Source: Ornithodoros turicata (Eukaryota; Arthropoda; Arachnida; Ixodida; Argasidae). From it: a stretch of DNA of 64,000 nt. The notes below the pieces were generated by a model. The model saw nothing but the letters and a program-made list of their open reading frames with translations. It did no database searches and had not been told where the DNA came from. The position numbers were made by a program, and so were the translations under genes. This document shows, piece by piece, positions 45,600-56,842 of this stretch. Location: contig NC_088203.1 of assembly GCF_037126465.1 (NCBI RefSeq), positions 103,106,668 through 103,170,667 of the forward strand, written 5' to 3'. Position 1 is the first letter of the stretch, and each line of letters begins with the position of its first letter.

Positions 45600-48500
45600 T
45601 CGTTTGGCTAGAAAACGAAGAAAGCTATGGAGAGGTTGACTCGATTCTGCATCAGTACGCGATATGATGCATCGTGTTTCTATAGTCGGTAGTCCTGAAC
45701 ACTGTCTGAAGACGCTATCGAAATTTCCTCCTGTCTTGCCACAGACAATCTATTTCCGGTAGTCTTCAACCTCCTAGTACTGTTCATGGTATCCGTAGTA
45801 TATGCTTGAAAACTGTTCATTGGTGCGCTTTTAGGTATAGTCCTGGTATTCGTGGGGCACCCATAGTTTCTCGTCCCTGCGGATACAGTGTCCATCTGCC
45901 AGATACTTTCGAGGTAACCTTATATGCAGTAGACATCGAAGTTGGGAATCAAGTCAGAACACTTACGCCATTGTGTGCTCCTCAGCCGTCTCTCATGACT
46001 CACCGACCAGAACTCCGTTATGTAATATAACAGGCAACGCCCGGTTGTTTAAAAGTGGTCAGTGTCGTAGTAACCGGACCGCATTCACAATAAGCGATGC
46101 CCCTGACCACGAAAACGTCTGGCCGTGAGTACTTTGGTAAGGCGCGCGCCAGACATTTCTTTTTCTTTTGAATATTTTCGGCGACTGCGCTTTAATTTTT
46201 TTTTTGCCCCCTTTCTTCCACTTCCCCAGTCCAGACCCGCGAACTTCTTTCTTGCTCGGCGACGCGACACGAATAAGATGTATGGCTGTATCGAATCGAC
46301 GTGGAATTATCGCGTACCTACGAAACGCAATTTGCGTCCGTTTTGTCTTGTTTTACGTCACGTCTGCAGATGTTTGTACATTGTAGCAGAGCGTTCGCAA
46401 AATATGTATTCCTGTTCCATAATTTGCGCAGTCTGGTACCTCGGGGTATAGGCGATTAACTACAGTGGATTAATATAGTGGCCGCTAGCGATCTGCTGCC
46501 GCGAGATTGCAGAAGTGTGACGACTGTAATAATAGTATAATTGGCTAATAACTCTCGCTGCTCGCGCTAGCAGGCGGACGTGAAAGTGGTCGACGGAAGA
46601 GATAGAGTGCGAACCAGCTGATGCATGAGGAACAATGGACAGAACACGTCGTGTTGTTTCTTGTTCCCTGTCTCTCCGTTGCTGTCCGGTGTCTTTTTCT
46701 TTTAGTTTCGTACTTTTTGTTTGCGCGTACGTGCGCGTGTGTAATCAGTCTGTTGTTTCGTGTTTTGAAACAAGTTTTTTTTTTTTAATTTGGCGCACTC
46801 TCAGCCCAACGAGATATTTCAAAATATCAACAAATATAGCGAAACATGAGCGAGTACAAAACACGAGCAAACATTTAATGGCGTGGCAAATAGCAGAAAC
46901 TTGGAGTCGGTTTATTAGGACCGTGCGATTTTAACCCATGATTTGACCTGTGGCCGACAATTATCGCGAAAGCGGCGGATTTTTCCTTTTTTTTTGGGGG
47001 GGGGGGGTTGTTTAGGGGTGTATCCGAATTTGTCGTGCTGAATTCAATCTCTCCCGATAATTTTTTTTTCGCCAACATCAACAATATCAGCAGAAACTTT
47101 CTATGAAAAATAAATAAGTATATACTCGTTCTGGATCTTTCCATTGTGAAGTCTGCCATTCTCTCTCTCTCTCTTTTTTTTTTTGGCAAAAACGAGGAGC
47201 AAATGTTCTGTCGTGCACTTGTTCATATAGCTTATTGGCTCGCTAAGGGTGAGGAACATGGCAGTTCTGAAAAATCAAAATGGGGCATTTGGCGTTCGTT
47301 CCCCGCTCGGCCGCAAGGAGACTCCTCATATTGTTTTCCCTCTCTCGCTTTCAAGAACCGACGAAATATCTTTGGCTCGCGTCTTGAGGCTAAACACCTG
47401 CACGACTTCAACACAGGAACCTTTTCTTCCTCATGCCGAAACGTCCTTTCACTTTTGTTATTATTTCTTCGGGAAAAAAACGCTCTCTATAGCCACACCG
47501 CGTGCGCGAAGGAACCGGGAACTCTGACGAAACGGGCCAGCCGCATCGGTCAACACACCAGCGACTTTGGAAGCAGATGAGAGACCGCCCTAGGGTTGAT
47601 CGATTTTTAAATAAGGTGCTGCCTGACGGGACATTCGTGACGTATAAGCTTATTCCCTTCTCGAATAACGCTCCGACTTTATTATCTGCTCTCTATATAC
47701 TGCCGGCGCGCTTTCCTCTGTTTCGCGCGCGAGTAATTTTGGGTCAAGGGTCGCGATTGTGAAAACGGAACGCATCTTAATTTAATTTTGATGCGAATAT
47801 CGCATGATGTAGGGGAGGTCAGCATCGTAAGGGTAAACGCGTGAACCATTCTCTCCTGTGGCTGTCTCGAGTGATCGATCAAATGCTGGGGCTAGGTTGT
47901 TCAGGAGTATGTAGTTCGCCTTGCTTGTACTTATAACGTGTTGTAGCTGCTTAGAAAACGAGGACGCACATCAGAAGACACAAGTCAGTCTTCCACAAAA
48001 AGAAAATTGACACACTTCTGCTCTGTCCACAAAGTGATACAGCGCTGTATTCGGGGGTTATTGTCCGCTGTGGTCTGTTGCATCCGCGGCTATTCCGTGG
48101 CATTTGATATGTGGGGATTTATTTTTTTTCTCTCGTGTGCAGTATGACGTTCAAGCTATATTTCATTGCAGACATGCATATATATATAGCGATATTTCAA
48201 CTTTGCAGGACTGCAAAATCAACAGCTATTTTCTCCAGCTCTTTTCAAATTGTGGGGCACTAGAACTAAGCTCAGAGATTGAGAAAGCTGTAGAAGGCGG
48301 CGCTTTCAGCTTTATCCACCATAACCATATGCTGACCTGTGAGAATTTCCCTGCGATATTTTTCCGCGCATAAATTTGTACAACTCTTCGCAGTCTCTTG
48401 CAAAGTGGATGTATACATGCGACAGCATTACCCAAGTAACGGCATCCTTTTCTGAGAACTGCTTTCACGTGCACCTACGGACGCTTTTAAATATCTTTCA

Positions 48501-48735
48501 AACTCACACAGATGCTCCACTCAAATACATGCATTTGAAAGCTTTCACCCACAATGGGAGCACCCTCGAAACAGTTTGATCACAAACGCTACCACGAGCG
48601 CGTTTGCTCGATGATTAAACTTTTGTGTGACGTCACGATTGCGTCACGTAGTCTGTTACCGGTGGCGAAAAAATGTGCGCGCGACGTACTAGGAGGATCT
48701 CCCCCGGCGTGGAGCAGCCACCGGCCCGAGGAGAT
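45600..48735. other. No gene recognised
   Basis: No ORF shows family similarity. A G run lies at about 46998 and short CT and T runs at about 47160. From 46085 to 46270 the plus strand is pyrimidine-rich. This stretch lies upstream of the promoter at 48737 and may hold its distal regulatory DNA. Confidence 0.35.
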
Positions 48736-48736
48736 G

Positions 48737-48778
48737 TATAAAAAGTGTGTTCGTGCCGTGCGCCAGGCAGTCGTCAGT
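48737..48778 (+). promoter_or_regulatory. TATA box and arthropod initiator
   Basis: TATAAAAAG at 48737-48745 is followed by two initiator-like words, GGCAGT (A at 48769, 32 bp from the TATA start) and TCAGT (A at 48776). The ATG of a signal-peptide exon begins at 48790, so the 5' UTR would be only 14-21 nt. Two GTCGTCTGC words lie at 48841 and 48852, about 65-90 bp after the start site. Confidence 0.55.
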
Positions 48779-48789
48779 CCCGAGCGCTC

Positions 48790-48877
48790 ATGGATGCTTG
48801 TAGTCGCTCCCAGACGGCGCAGCTTGCGCTTCTCGCCGCTGTCGTCTGCTTGTCGTCTGCTCCTCTGCTTGTGCACG
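48790..48877 (+). CDS. First exon of a probable secreted protein (signal peptide)
   Basis: The ATG at 48790 encodes MDACSRSQTAQLALLAAVVC then LSSAPLLVH: a short polar start, a hydrophobic core ALLAAVVCL and a plausible signal-peptidase site after the core. The exon ends in phase 1 at a GTGGGT donor. A TATA box and initiator lie just upstream. Short 5' exons that hold only the signal peptide are common in arthropod cuticle, peptide and venom-type genes, but the mature protein is not identified. Confidence 0.5.
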
Positions 48878-49126
48878 GTGGGTCGTCCTCATCTTCCTTT
48901 TAAGCTCTTTTAAAGATTAATCGTTGTGATTGATGATGGTCATGATGAATGGTAGTGACGTAGCCATAACGTGGTTGGGATATGACGCTTCCATGGTTTG
49001 CCGCGGATCGTACGGAAGTTTCGTCTGCACTGGCTGCGACGTGTTTGTTTCGGAGATGGTGTTTTTGCGGCAGTCAGTGGTGTCGTTTTTGCGTTCCTCA
49101 AATCGAAAAAGTTACATATTTGCAAG

Positions 49127-49167
49127 GTGCTGGGAAATGCTCGGAAGAGATCGTAGTGTGGCGTGAG
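49127..49167 (+). CDS. Possible second exon of the secreted protein
   Basis: An ATATTTGCAAG acceptor opens 41 nt that complete the split codon to Gly and read AGKCSEEIVVWRE before a GTATGT donor in phase 0. The phase fits the first exon exactly and the intron would be 249 bp. The acceptor has a weak pyrimidine tract and the peptide matches no family I know, so this is tentative. Further exons would lie to the right and were not found. Confidence 0.25.
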
Positions 49168-50082
49168 GTATGTAAAATGACACAACGGACGTCAAGCAAA
49201 TGAGATGTTTAGAGAAATATCTCGGACGCCTTTTAAACAAGTGAGCATTTTAACTAATTTTTAAACTTTTATGCACGATTCACTGCGCTACCTGCACAGT
49301 TCGACTAGCTAAAGCTTTGTTCTGGAGATATTATTTTGAAGAAATATATGCCCGCAGAACCTCAAATACATCGTGTTGGCATTGAACATTCCGTGTTAAA
49401 TCGTAATTTCACGATGTTCTCTTTTTTTTTATCTCGATGTTTTTCGGAGGCCCGCTAGGTATTGCTTCTAGCGCAGTGGAGTTTACCGGTCAGCTTGTGT
49501 AAACCCCGTCAAACGTTTGATCGCTAAGTCTGCGAGGAACCCAAAATTATGATTTTATTTCTCTCTTTCTAGCAGCTCAGCAAATCGTTAAATTTCCTGC
49601 AGTTCGGCGCGCGCGAACATGCCCACCGCAAAGCACCGCACAGAATCCTACAGGCAGTCGTCACTTTTTCAGCAGTGAGCACGTGGTTTTCTTTGGGCGT
49701 CGGAAGCAAGCAACCCTTCTGGTTCCAAATTGTAACTTGAGGCGGTGTAACAATTACTGCCGGATTGAATCTCGATTAGAGTGCGCGTTACTTGGTATGC
49801 GCGTCACGCGCTCACCTGTCATCCAGGAGGGGAAAGGCTATGCATGCTCTATGTGTTTGCGATATTATTTATTGGTCATTATATCGCTACTGGCGGGTTG
49901 TGAAAGTACAACGTTATCATTCGCGCGTTCTGAAAGGAGGACAAGTATGTGTGAGAGAGAGCCAAAGAGGGTCTTGCAGAAAATGTTGTCTCGCAAGAAG
50001 GCGTCTCCCACCTGTGTCGTGCTGCTGAGTAGTGTAGTGTGTACTATGTGGTGTCGGTAGTACGTTAGTGCTGTAACTTAAG

Positions 50083-50417
50083 TAGAGCCTGAAGTTTTAG
50101 GGGTTTACCCGATTATATTCCCTGAATTGAAGGTTCACCCTTTAGGGTGAAACCCGATTTTTGCCCGGCAAATTCCCCTCACTGGGATGTCTGTAGGAAT
50201 GCATTAACTTACTTGTTTGGCAGCAAATGCAGCTACATCACCGTTTGTACCAAACCACCACAGTTAGTTTGAGCAACTGAGCCCAATTTCTCCCCGAATT
50301 TAGCATACCGGGAGTTTTTTCACCCGAATTCGCATGAATTTAGTGCGCATGTGTATTTACCCATTTTTTACCCCCCGAATTTAGAAAAAAAATATTTCCC
50401 GAAAACTTCCGGCTCTA
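50083..50417. mobile_element. TAGAGCCTGAAG-type non-autonomous element, copy 2
   Basis: The ends TAGAGCCTGAAGTTTTAGG and the complement of TAGAGCCGGAAGTTTTCGGG are inverted. Flanking octamers AACTTAAG (50075-50082) and AACATAAG (50418-50425) differ by one base, consistent with a hAT-type 8-bp duplication. It is about 60 bp longer in the middle than the copy at 16894-17165. ACCCGA, CCCGAATT and related words recur inside. Confidence 0.75.
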
Positions 50418-50419
50418 AA

Positions 50420-51390
50420 CATAAGTACTCCTCTCGTGCAGAATTAAGTTTTAAGTCTTTAAATACCTATGCGGTTTCTCTTTACGAGCTAGTTTCAGCA
50501 CTTCGCGTCGTGCATAACAGGCGAAAAACGTGGTGCACTCGAAATTTCAGGCTGTACATTACAGGGCATGAATTCGGCCTCGTGGCACTCTTCTTGGATC
50601 ATAATAAAACCAACCCTCGGACTTGATACGAGCTTAACACCGAACAGCGCCTCTTACACCTTCTTTCGCGAATCGAACTTCCCGCCAACCACTTTTTCGA
50701 ACAATTCTGTCTAAAAAAAATACTTCCCGTAAAGAAAGAGAACGGTTGACCTCACAGAATTCCTCCGGCGAACCCAGTACACGTGCCGTTTGAAGACAGC
50801 CCGTCCCACTCGCTCCCGGGCGGCCATGAAACTTCATCGGCAATCTAACAAATGTCAAGAAAACAACCCTTTCATTCAGCTTTCACCCGATCAACCTCCA
50901 TCGCGTGTGTAGTTTGCTGGAACCGGAAAGCGGGACGCACAAATAAGAAGGAAAAAAAAAAAGAACCTCAACCGGAGACTATAAACTGTGATAGATGAGA
51001 CAGCAAAGGCCTTTAAAGAATGCGCCGTACAAACGTTATTTTGCGAGGATATTCGAAAAGAGAGAGGGCATCTTTTTGTATTTATTTATTTAGTTTTTTT
51101 TTTTTTTTTTGGTGGGGGTGGGGTGGGGGGGGCGCTCTCCTTCATGAATGGCGCGCAGTGTTTCGCGCGCGCGTCAGATGGAAAAAGGCGTTTATCATCC
51201 CCCTAATTTGTGATGCTTGCGAGAAGTACCCGGTATCCTTTAACGGAAGTCGGAATGAATTCTCACGAAAGAGAAAAAAAGTCGGGCAGGATTTTTGTAG
51301 CGTGATGCACCCGTTCGAGAAATGATTGGGAGAAAGGAACTTGGGGGGGGGGGGGGGGGGGGGTTGTCGGCTGGTTTGGCTGTCTCACAT
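50420..51390. other. No gene recognised
   Basis: Nothing here resembles a protein. Long T and G runs occur at about 51092-51111 and 51343-51364. Confidence 0.4.
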
Positions 51391-51395
51391 GGAGG

Positions 51396-51475
51396 AGAGA
51401 AGGAAGGGCTAGTGTGCGTCCTGGCCCGACTTCAGGGGGTACTATATGCCGTGTGGAAAGTCTGCTGGCAATGCA
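51396..51475 (-). mobile_element. Ruka-like SINE fragment
   Basis: On the plus strand, TAGTGTGCGTCCTGGCCCGA, CTTCAGGGGGTACTATATG and GTGGAAAGTCTGCTGG are the complement of the SINE body. The head and 3' end are missing. Confidence 0.6.
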
Positions 51476-51630
51476 AGTCACGTGTTGCACCATGTACACA
51501 ATGCTTCCAATCAATGACGTCACGACAACAATGAAGCAGGATTACATGTTTCACATTACATGTGGGTCATTTATGCGAGTGTGGTGGCATACCTCACTGA
51601 GCGGGTACAAGAGGCGCTATCAGTGACGTC

Positions 51631-51850
51631 GGGAACCTGTCGCGGTTCGAAATGCCGCCTCCACGTATTTGTGCTGGAATTATACGGGGCACTGCGGCAT
51701 CCACTGGAACGAAGAAGCGGACAGCGCTGCTGCAGCGGCATGTAGGTCCCGATCAACAATATCTATTATCCTCTCCAAAGGGGAAAGCCCCTGTCCCATC
51801 TACAATGACGTCACGATGTCCCATCAAGGGCCCTCATGAAAGAAGTGGAT
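51631..51850 (+). pseudogene. Non-LTR retrotransposon RNase H fragment
   Basis: One frame at about 51666-51730 reads WNYTGHCGIHWNEEADSAAA, matching the GHCGIxGNExADxAA motif at the end of the RNase H domain of Jockey/I-type LINE ORF2 proteins. A weaker ILSKGES..IYNDVT segment follows. It stops soon after, and upstream domains are not visible. Confidence 0.6.
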
Positions 51851-52079
51851 CCCGATTTACCCAGTCGGCTGCCTCGTAACTTTTCGTCCATTATACACAG
51901 GCTCCGCCTCCTTCCCCCCCCCCCCCCTATTTAAACACAGGCTTGGTCGCTCTGACACAATGTTGTGCTCCAGGTGTGCCGTGCTAGCATCCAGCACGTG
52001 ATCGTGGACGGTGTCCTCTTCAGGGGGGGGGGGGATATATTTATTAGACGAAAAGGAAAAAAAAACGGGGAAAGGTCAG

Positions 52080-52260
52080 CCAAACGGGACGTCGGCTTGC
52101 TATTCCAGAAATAAGAAATAATAATAAATAAATAAAAAGAAAAGATAAGAATTAAAGAAAGAAAGAAATAGGAAGGAATAAGAAAGAATTAAAGGAAGAA
52201 AATTAAGAAATAAGAAATAAAGAAAAAGAATTTAGAAATAACGAAAAACTAACAGATGAT
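52080..52260. repeat. A/G-rich low-complexity tract
   Basis: The tract is made of GAAATAATAAATAAA, AAAGAAAGAAA and AAGAATTAAAG words with almost no C. A G run lies just to the left at about 52024. Confidence 0.7.
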
Positions 52261-52774
52261 CAAAGAAGGATGAGGTAGATTAATGACAAAGATGACCAAA
52301 AAAAAAAGATGACTAACAAACGGTGAAGGAATGATGAGATGAATCACAGAAGAAGAATGAGATTTCACGACTGAGTTCACAGGCTGTTCATCAGACCTGA
52401 ATCTCTCAAGAAAGCCAGAACTGCTTTGGTCACAGACCGCTGTGTGTGATCTCGACCTCTTCAGGGTTCAACGAGAAAGGTTGCGAAACCGACTGGAGCC
52501 AATCACTGCCACTCCTTTCACTTGGGCGACAGTCCTCGGGCCCTGGACCGACATCCTGCAACACCGTCGTGCCCTGCAGATTTTCCTGGATTTTTTTTTT
52601 TTTGCGAGACACCGGCCTCCTTTATGTTCTTTACTCATGATGTGCGGCCTTGCTACCGACTCTATCCCCTCGTCTCGTCATTGTCATTTAAAACACCTCA
52701 TGCAGTCCCGTCGGCGTTAGGGTAGTGGGCGCAGCTTGGTATTCGATATCCTTGCGCCAGAAAACTCCAAACTC

Positions 52775-52972
52775 CATTAGGGTAGTGGGCCACAACCGAG
52801 GTGGCGCATTTCCTCATTCTTCATCATCAGTGTATTTGTTGTTGTTGGATTATACGGTTCGCTATCTTCGCTATATCTCTATCGCCTGTACTAGCAGCAA
52901 CAACAACAGATAAATTAATGATGATGAATGAGGAAACTCGCCACATGAGGTGCGGCCCACTACCCCAAGGCA
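52775..52972. repeat. Inverted pair of the AAATAAAGTTGTTG-tail repeat
   Basis: The left arm 52775-52848 (TTAGGGTAGTGGGCCACAAC, TTTCCTCATTCTTCATCATC, TTGTTGTTGTTGG) and the right arm 52897-52972 are complements with about 75-80% identity by eye, around a ~48-bp spacer. Each arm resembles the units at 17345 and 27080. The pair can fold into a long hairpin. Confidence 0.6.
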
Positions 52973-53535
52973 CAATGGGCAGGATGAGATGTGTCCTGAT
53001 GATGAGGTGATGAACGACGCGGAATATAGGGGGTTCATATTCAATGGAATCAGTGGGACATCAACGGAACGCTAGGCGAAAACACACAGAGGTACGCAGG
53101 CACATCATATAGGGTAGAGAGGAGACCGGTGTCCCGGAGATGCAAGCAAGATGTAGAAAGATGGATTCCAAACCTCTAAAAAAACAACAACAACAACAAA
53201 AATAATAATGATAATGTGATCCACCTAGCGAGCTCTGCAGCTGGAAGACTACGACGCGCGCAATCAACGTTTCAGTTGTAAGTCGTCAATAGTCATAACA
53301 TTCAATTTCAAACTATATTCCGGCACAGATGCCAATCTACGGTTTAAATTCTAAAAGCTACCACGGTAACGACATTTTTAACCTTTTCTGCGAACTTTAG
53401 CGAATATCTGCCTAGAAATTTGATGGTTGGTCGAACCTCGCGAACTAGCGGGTACCCGAAGGTACCCCGAATTACGTGATCGACTGAAACGTTTTCATCG
53501 GGAAGAAATGCGTCGATAGTACCTTTTTTTGAGTA

Positions 53536-53800
53536 TGTGTTAGCGCCGCGAAGCAACTGTAGCTACGAGCGGCGTCCAGACGTGGACTTATGGAGAGAGG
53601 GCAGCAGGAAGGAGTGGGGGACAGACAGGGGAGTTAGTGTGCGTACTGGGTCTACTTCAGGGGGAACTGTGCGGACATTCGTCTGGAAAGTCTGCCGGAA
53701 AACCTAGGGAAAACCTCAGGCAGCACAGCCGGTAGTAGGATTCGAACCTGCCACCTCTCAGCCTTCAGCACAGCAGCAACCAGCATTGTCGATAGTATTT
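53536..53800 (-). mobile_element. Ruka-like SINE, near full length
   Basis: On the plus strand it runs from TTAGCGCCGCGAAGCAACTG through CTTCAGGGGGAACTGTGC and GAAAACCTCAGGCAGCACAG to GTAGGATTCGAACCTGCCAC, the complement of the SINE tail, body and B box. Confidence 0.8.
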
Positions 53801-54709
53801 TGAAAGGATATTTTAGTACGGTGTAAACAGTGGCGACTTTTCAAATGAAATCAACAATTTGTTTGACTATTCTCAGGGGAACTGCTATAGAGCAGGAGAG
53901 AATGGGTATTTTGTGTTTGAAGTGTGGTAAAAAAAAGAAAAAAAAAGAGATATTTCTTTCTTCTCGTCTACGTAGAGTGTTTCACGTAACTCGAGTCAAA
54001 CGTAAAATCAACTTAAATGTGGCAGCCGTCGAAAAGCGACGGCAATCGAACTACACAGCTTTCCATCTTGTTGTAAAATAAATGGTGCAATTACGCTACA
54101 CCACAATGAAATAATGCAGTTTGGTTGGCAGTCGTCTTGCGCAAGTCAAAATGTTTTTATATCGCCCACAATTCTTAATTGAGATAACATATGCATTTCT
54201 TTTTTTTTGTGTGTGTGTGAATATCAATTTACCATCCTAGAAAAAGAACAAGCAAATGATAGAGCCCCTCCGGAAATCACGGGATCAATTCCTTTTTCTT
54301 TTCTTTTTTTTTGCCATCATGTACATCTTACGTTGTTCTTTAACGTATTTCAAGCCGAAAGAAGAAAAAGAAGGCGTATTTAAAGTTAGTACGTGACACT
54401 GCGGATCTAGGTTTCTATAGTGTGCCGCGATAGTGGGCATCCTCAAGCGCACTGTGAAGGAACGCACCGAAGTCCCGGACCTGCGTTGTCACGTGGTAGT
54501 TCAAATTTCGCGCGCTTCTTGTCCTGAAAAAAAGAAAAGAGACATTTCTTTTCGGTTTTTATTATTTTGTAAGGTCGCGTCTTACGTTCGTTTGTACGTT
54601 TGTTTATTTGCTTGCTTGCTCGTTCTTCTGTTGTTTTTCCCCCTTCTCTGTTTTCTTCTACGACTTGCCTATTTTTTATTGGCTCTAAAATATATATTTA
54701 AGAAGCACA

Positions 54710-55002
54710 TACCAGCTCCCGTGGCATAGCGGTTGGGATGATCGCTTTCCACGCAGACACTGGGAGGGGACACGGGTTCGAATCCTGTCGCCGACTGTGC
54801 TGTCTGAGGTTTTCCCTAGGTTTTCCGAAGACTTTCCAGACGAATGTCGGCACAGTTCCCCCCTGAAGTCGGCCCAGGACGCATATTAACCCCCCCCCCC
54901 CGTCACCCACTCCTTCCTGCTGTCCTCTCCCCATCTGCCCACGCCTGAACGTCGCTCATAGCCACAGTTGCTTCGCGGCGCTAACACGGAATTAAAAAAA
55001 AA
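54710..55002 (+). mobile_element. Ruka-like SINE with a different tRNA head
   Basis: The head CTCCCGTGGCATAGCGGTTG has an A box unlike the 44047 copy, and the B box is CACGGGTTCGAATCCTGTCG. The body and tail match the other copies and it ends in an A run. It may be a sub-family with a different tRNA origin or a head that has drifted. Confidence 0.8.
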
Positions 55003-55035
55003 CAAGTATATAATTAATATCAATTATTTTTTTAA

Positions 55036-55108
55036 GTTCACGTTAGTGCCGCGAAGCAACTGGGGCTATGAGCGACGTTCAGACGTGGGCAGATGGGGAC
55101 AGGACAGC
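55036..55108 (-). mobile_element. Ruka-like SINE tail fragment, inverted to its neighbour
   Basis: GTTAGTGCCGCGAAGCAACT and TATGAGCGACGTTCAGACGT on the plus strand are the complement of the SINE 3' end. It lies 33 bp after the tail of the plus-strand copy, tail to tail. Confidence 0.7.
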
Positions 55109-55184
55109 AGGTATTTCTATCTGTCTATAGAAACGATATAACGATGTGCACAATGAGAGAGGCGTCGGGAAAAGATGTGGATAG

Positions 55185-55810
55185 CAGGGTTGCAGAGTTG
55201 CCACTCCGGGGTTGGAATGATTCCGGAATCATTCCGGAATTATCAGAGCCCGGAATGGAATTGGAATGGAATTGGAATGGAATGGAATGGAATGGAATGG
55301 CGGAAAGTGTCCTAGGAATGGAATGGAATGGAATGGAATGGAATGGAATGGCGGAAAGTGTCCTAGGAATGGAATGGAACGGAATGGAATGGCGGAAAGT
55401 GTCCTAGGAATGGAATGGAATGGAATGGAATGGCGGAAAGTGTCCTAGGAATGGAATGGAATGGAATTAGGCTTTTTTTTTTCGCAAGCGGAATGGAATT
55501 GGAATGGACTGATCTGGACGCCGCACGGTCAAGGGCGAAATAACCTTGTCCTTTTGCTTTTTCCGTGATGGGTAATGTCAATCTCCTCTATAGCACTGCT
55601 GGGCTACCCAGCACGGTTTGACCGGTCTCTTTTCTTTTATTGATGGAATTAAAGGAATGGAATGGAATGGGGTTGCCAAGCCATTCCAGGAGTGGGAATT
55701 GACCATACCTTTTCATTCAGAGGAATTGAAAGGAATGGAATTATAACAAATACTATCAATTCCTCGGAATGGAATTGGAAGGGAATGGGTAATCCCATTC
55801 CGCAAACCTG
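55185..55810. mobile_element. hAT element filled with GGAATGGAAT repeats, perfect 8-bp TSD
   Basis: Terminal repeats CAGGGTTGC and GCAAACCTG bound the element, and the octamer GTGGATAG lies on both flanks (55177-55184 and 55811-55818). Inside, (GGAAT)n runs alternate with a fixed GGCGGAAAGTGTCCTAGGAA spacer in about four tandem units (55290-55460). GGAATGATTCCGGAATCATT palindromes stand near the left end, and ATTCC/GGAAT words recur near the right. It is non-coding. Long apparent ORFs here are translations of the repeat. Confidence 0.9.
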
Positions 55811-56842
55811 GTGGATAGTCATAAAAGAATGCGAGGATGACGAGCAATGTACAAGTAAGTAATTGTACTTATAAGCACTTGTAAGTAATCTACAAGTGCA
55901 CGACAACACCTGAACACGCTAAGCATGCGCATAGCATCTGTAAATATGTCTGTTATACTAAGAGCGGAACAAAACAACAAATGATCAACGCAAGATACAA
56001 TTAATTCATTGTTTGAGGCAATAAATATAAGTATTGGTAAAAACGGTTCTCCGACCTGCACTGAAAACTCCATCTAGCTTGAGCTACACTGAAAGGGGAA
56101 AGACGGCAAGATTACGGATGTTTAGCGCATGATCTTTCGGAGTGCGCGTACCTTTGCATCATTACTTGGGAAGAGCGTTCGTTTAGTTGACGCAGTATAC
56201 ATTTCTCGAAGCAGAATGAGACTGAATGCCTTTGTACGTTGCACGGTTGGTGTGTAGAGAGTTTTAGCAAACCACGTTCCCCCGCACGGTATGTTACCGT
56301 CGGCGCGGCCACGCAACTGCGCATGCTCAGACGACGTCAACCGCACGGTATCTCTCCGGAGCTACGCTGGCTAGCCGCCATTACCGGACACACTTACGGT
56401 TGGAAAATTTCATCGTGGTTGCGTCGTCTGCTAGTATGACACCCGCTTGAAAGCGTTGTACGATCACCGAATATCTTTTTTTTTTTTCTCAGTGAGGAGC
56501 TCGCATATAGGACCCCTATAGAGTCTCCGGCGCATTTGACTTACATTGCGGCAGCAATAAACATTGTCTCAGGCGGGCAAGAACGAAAGAGCAACTTAAC
56601 CGTTACCCTCTTTTCTTTCGGTAGTCAAGTTTCGAAGAATACACTTCGGGTGCACACATTTGTGAAGCAGCACCCATTCTCGGTCAGGAAAAAAAGCTTA
56701 ACAGTTATCTGAGAACCCTTTTAATCCTGAAAATGTGGACATGGGTAGAACTTCTTTTGAATGCTCAACTTCTTCTTCTTCATCCTCTAAAAAGATGTCG
56801 GGCGTCGGGCAGCGAGCGCGTCTCCGGTTCCCTCCGGTTTGT

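Noticed and set aside
55093..55448. Long ORFs rich in MEWNGMEWNG
   Set aside because: They are translations of the GGAAT repeat inside a hAT element, open in several frames at once because the pentamer rarely makes stops.
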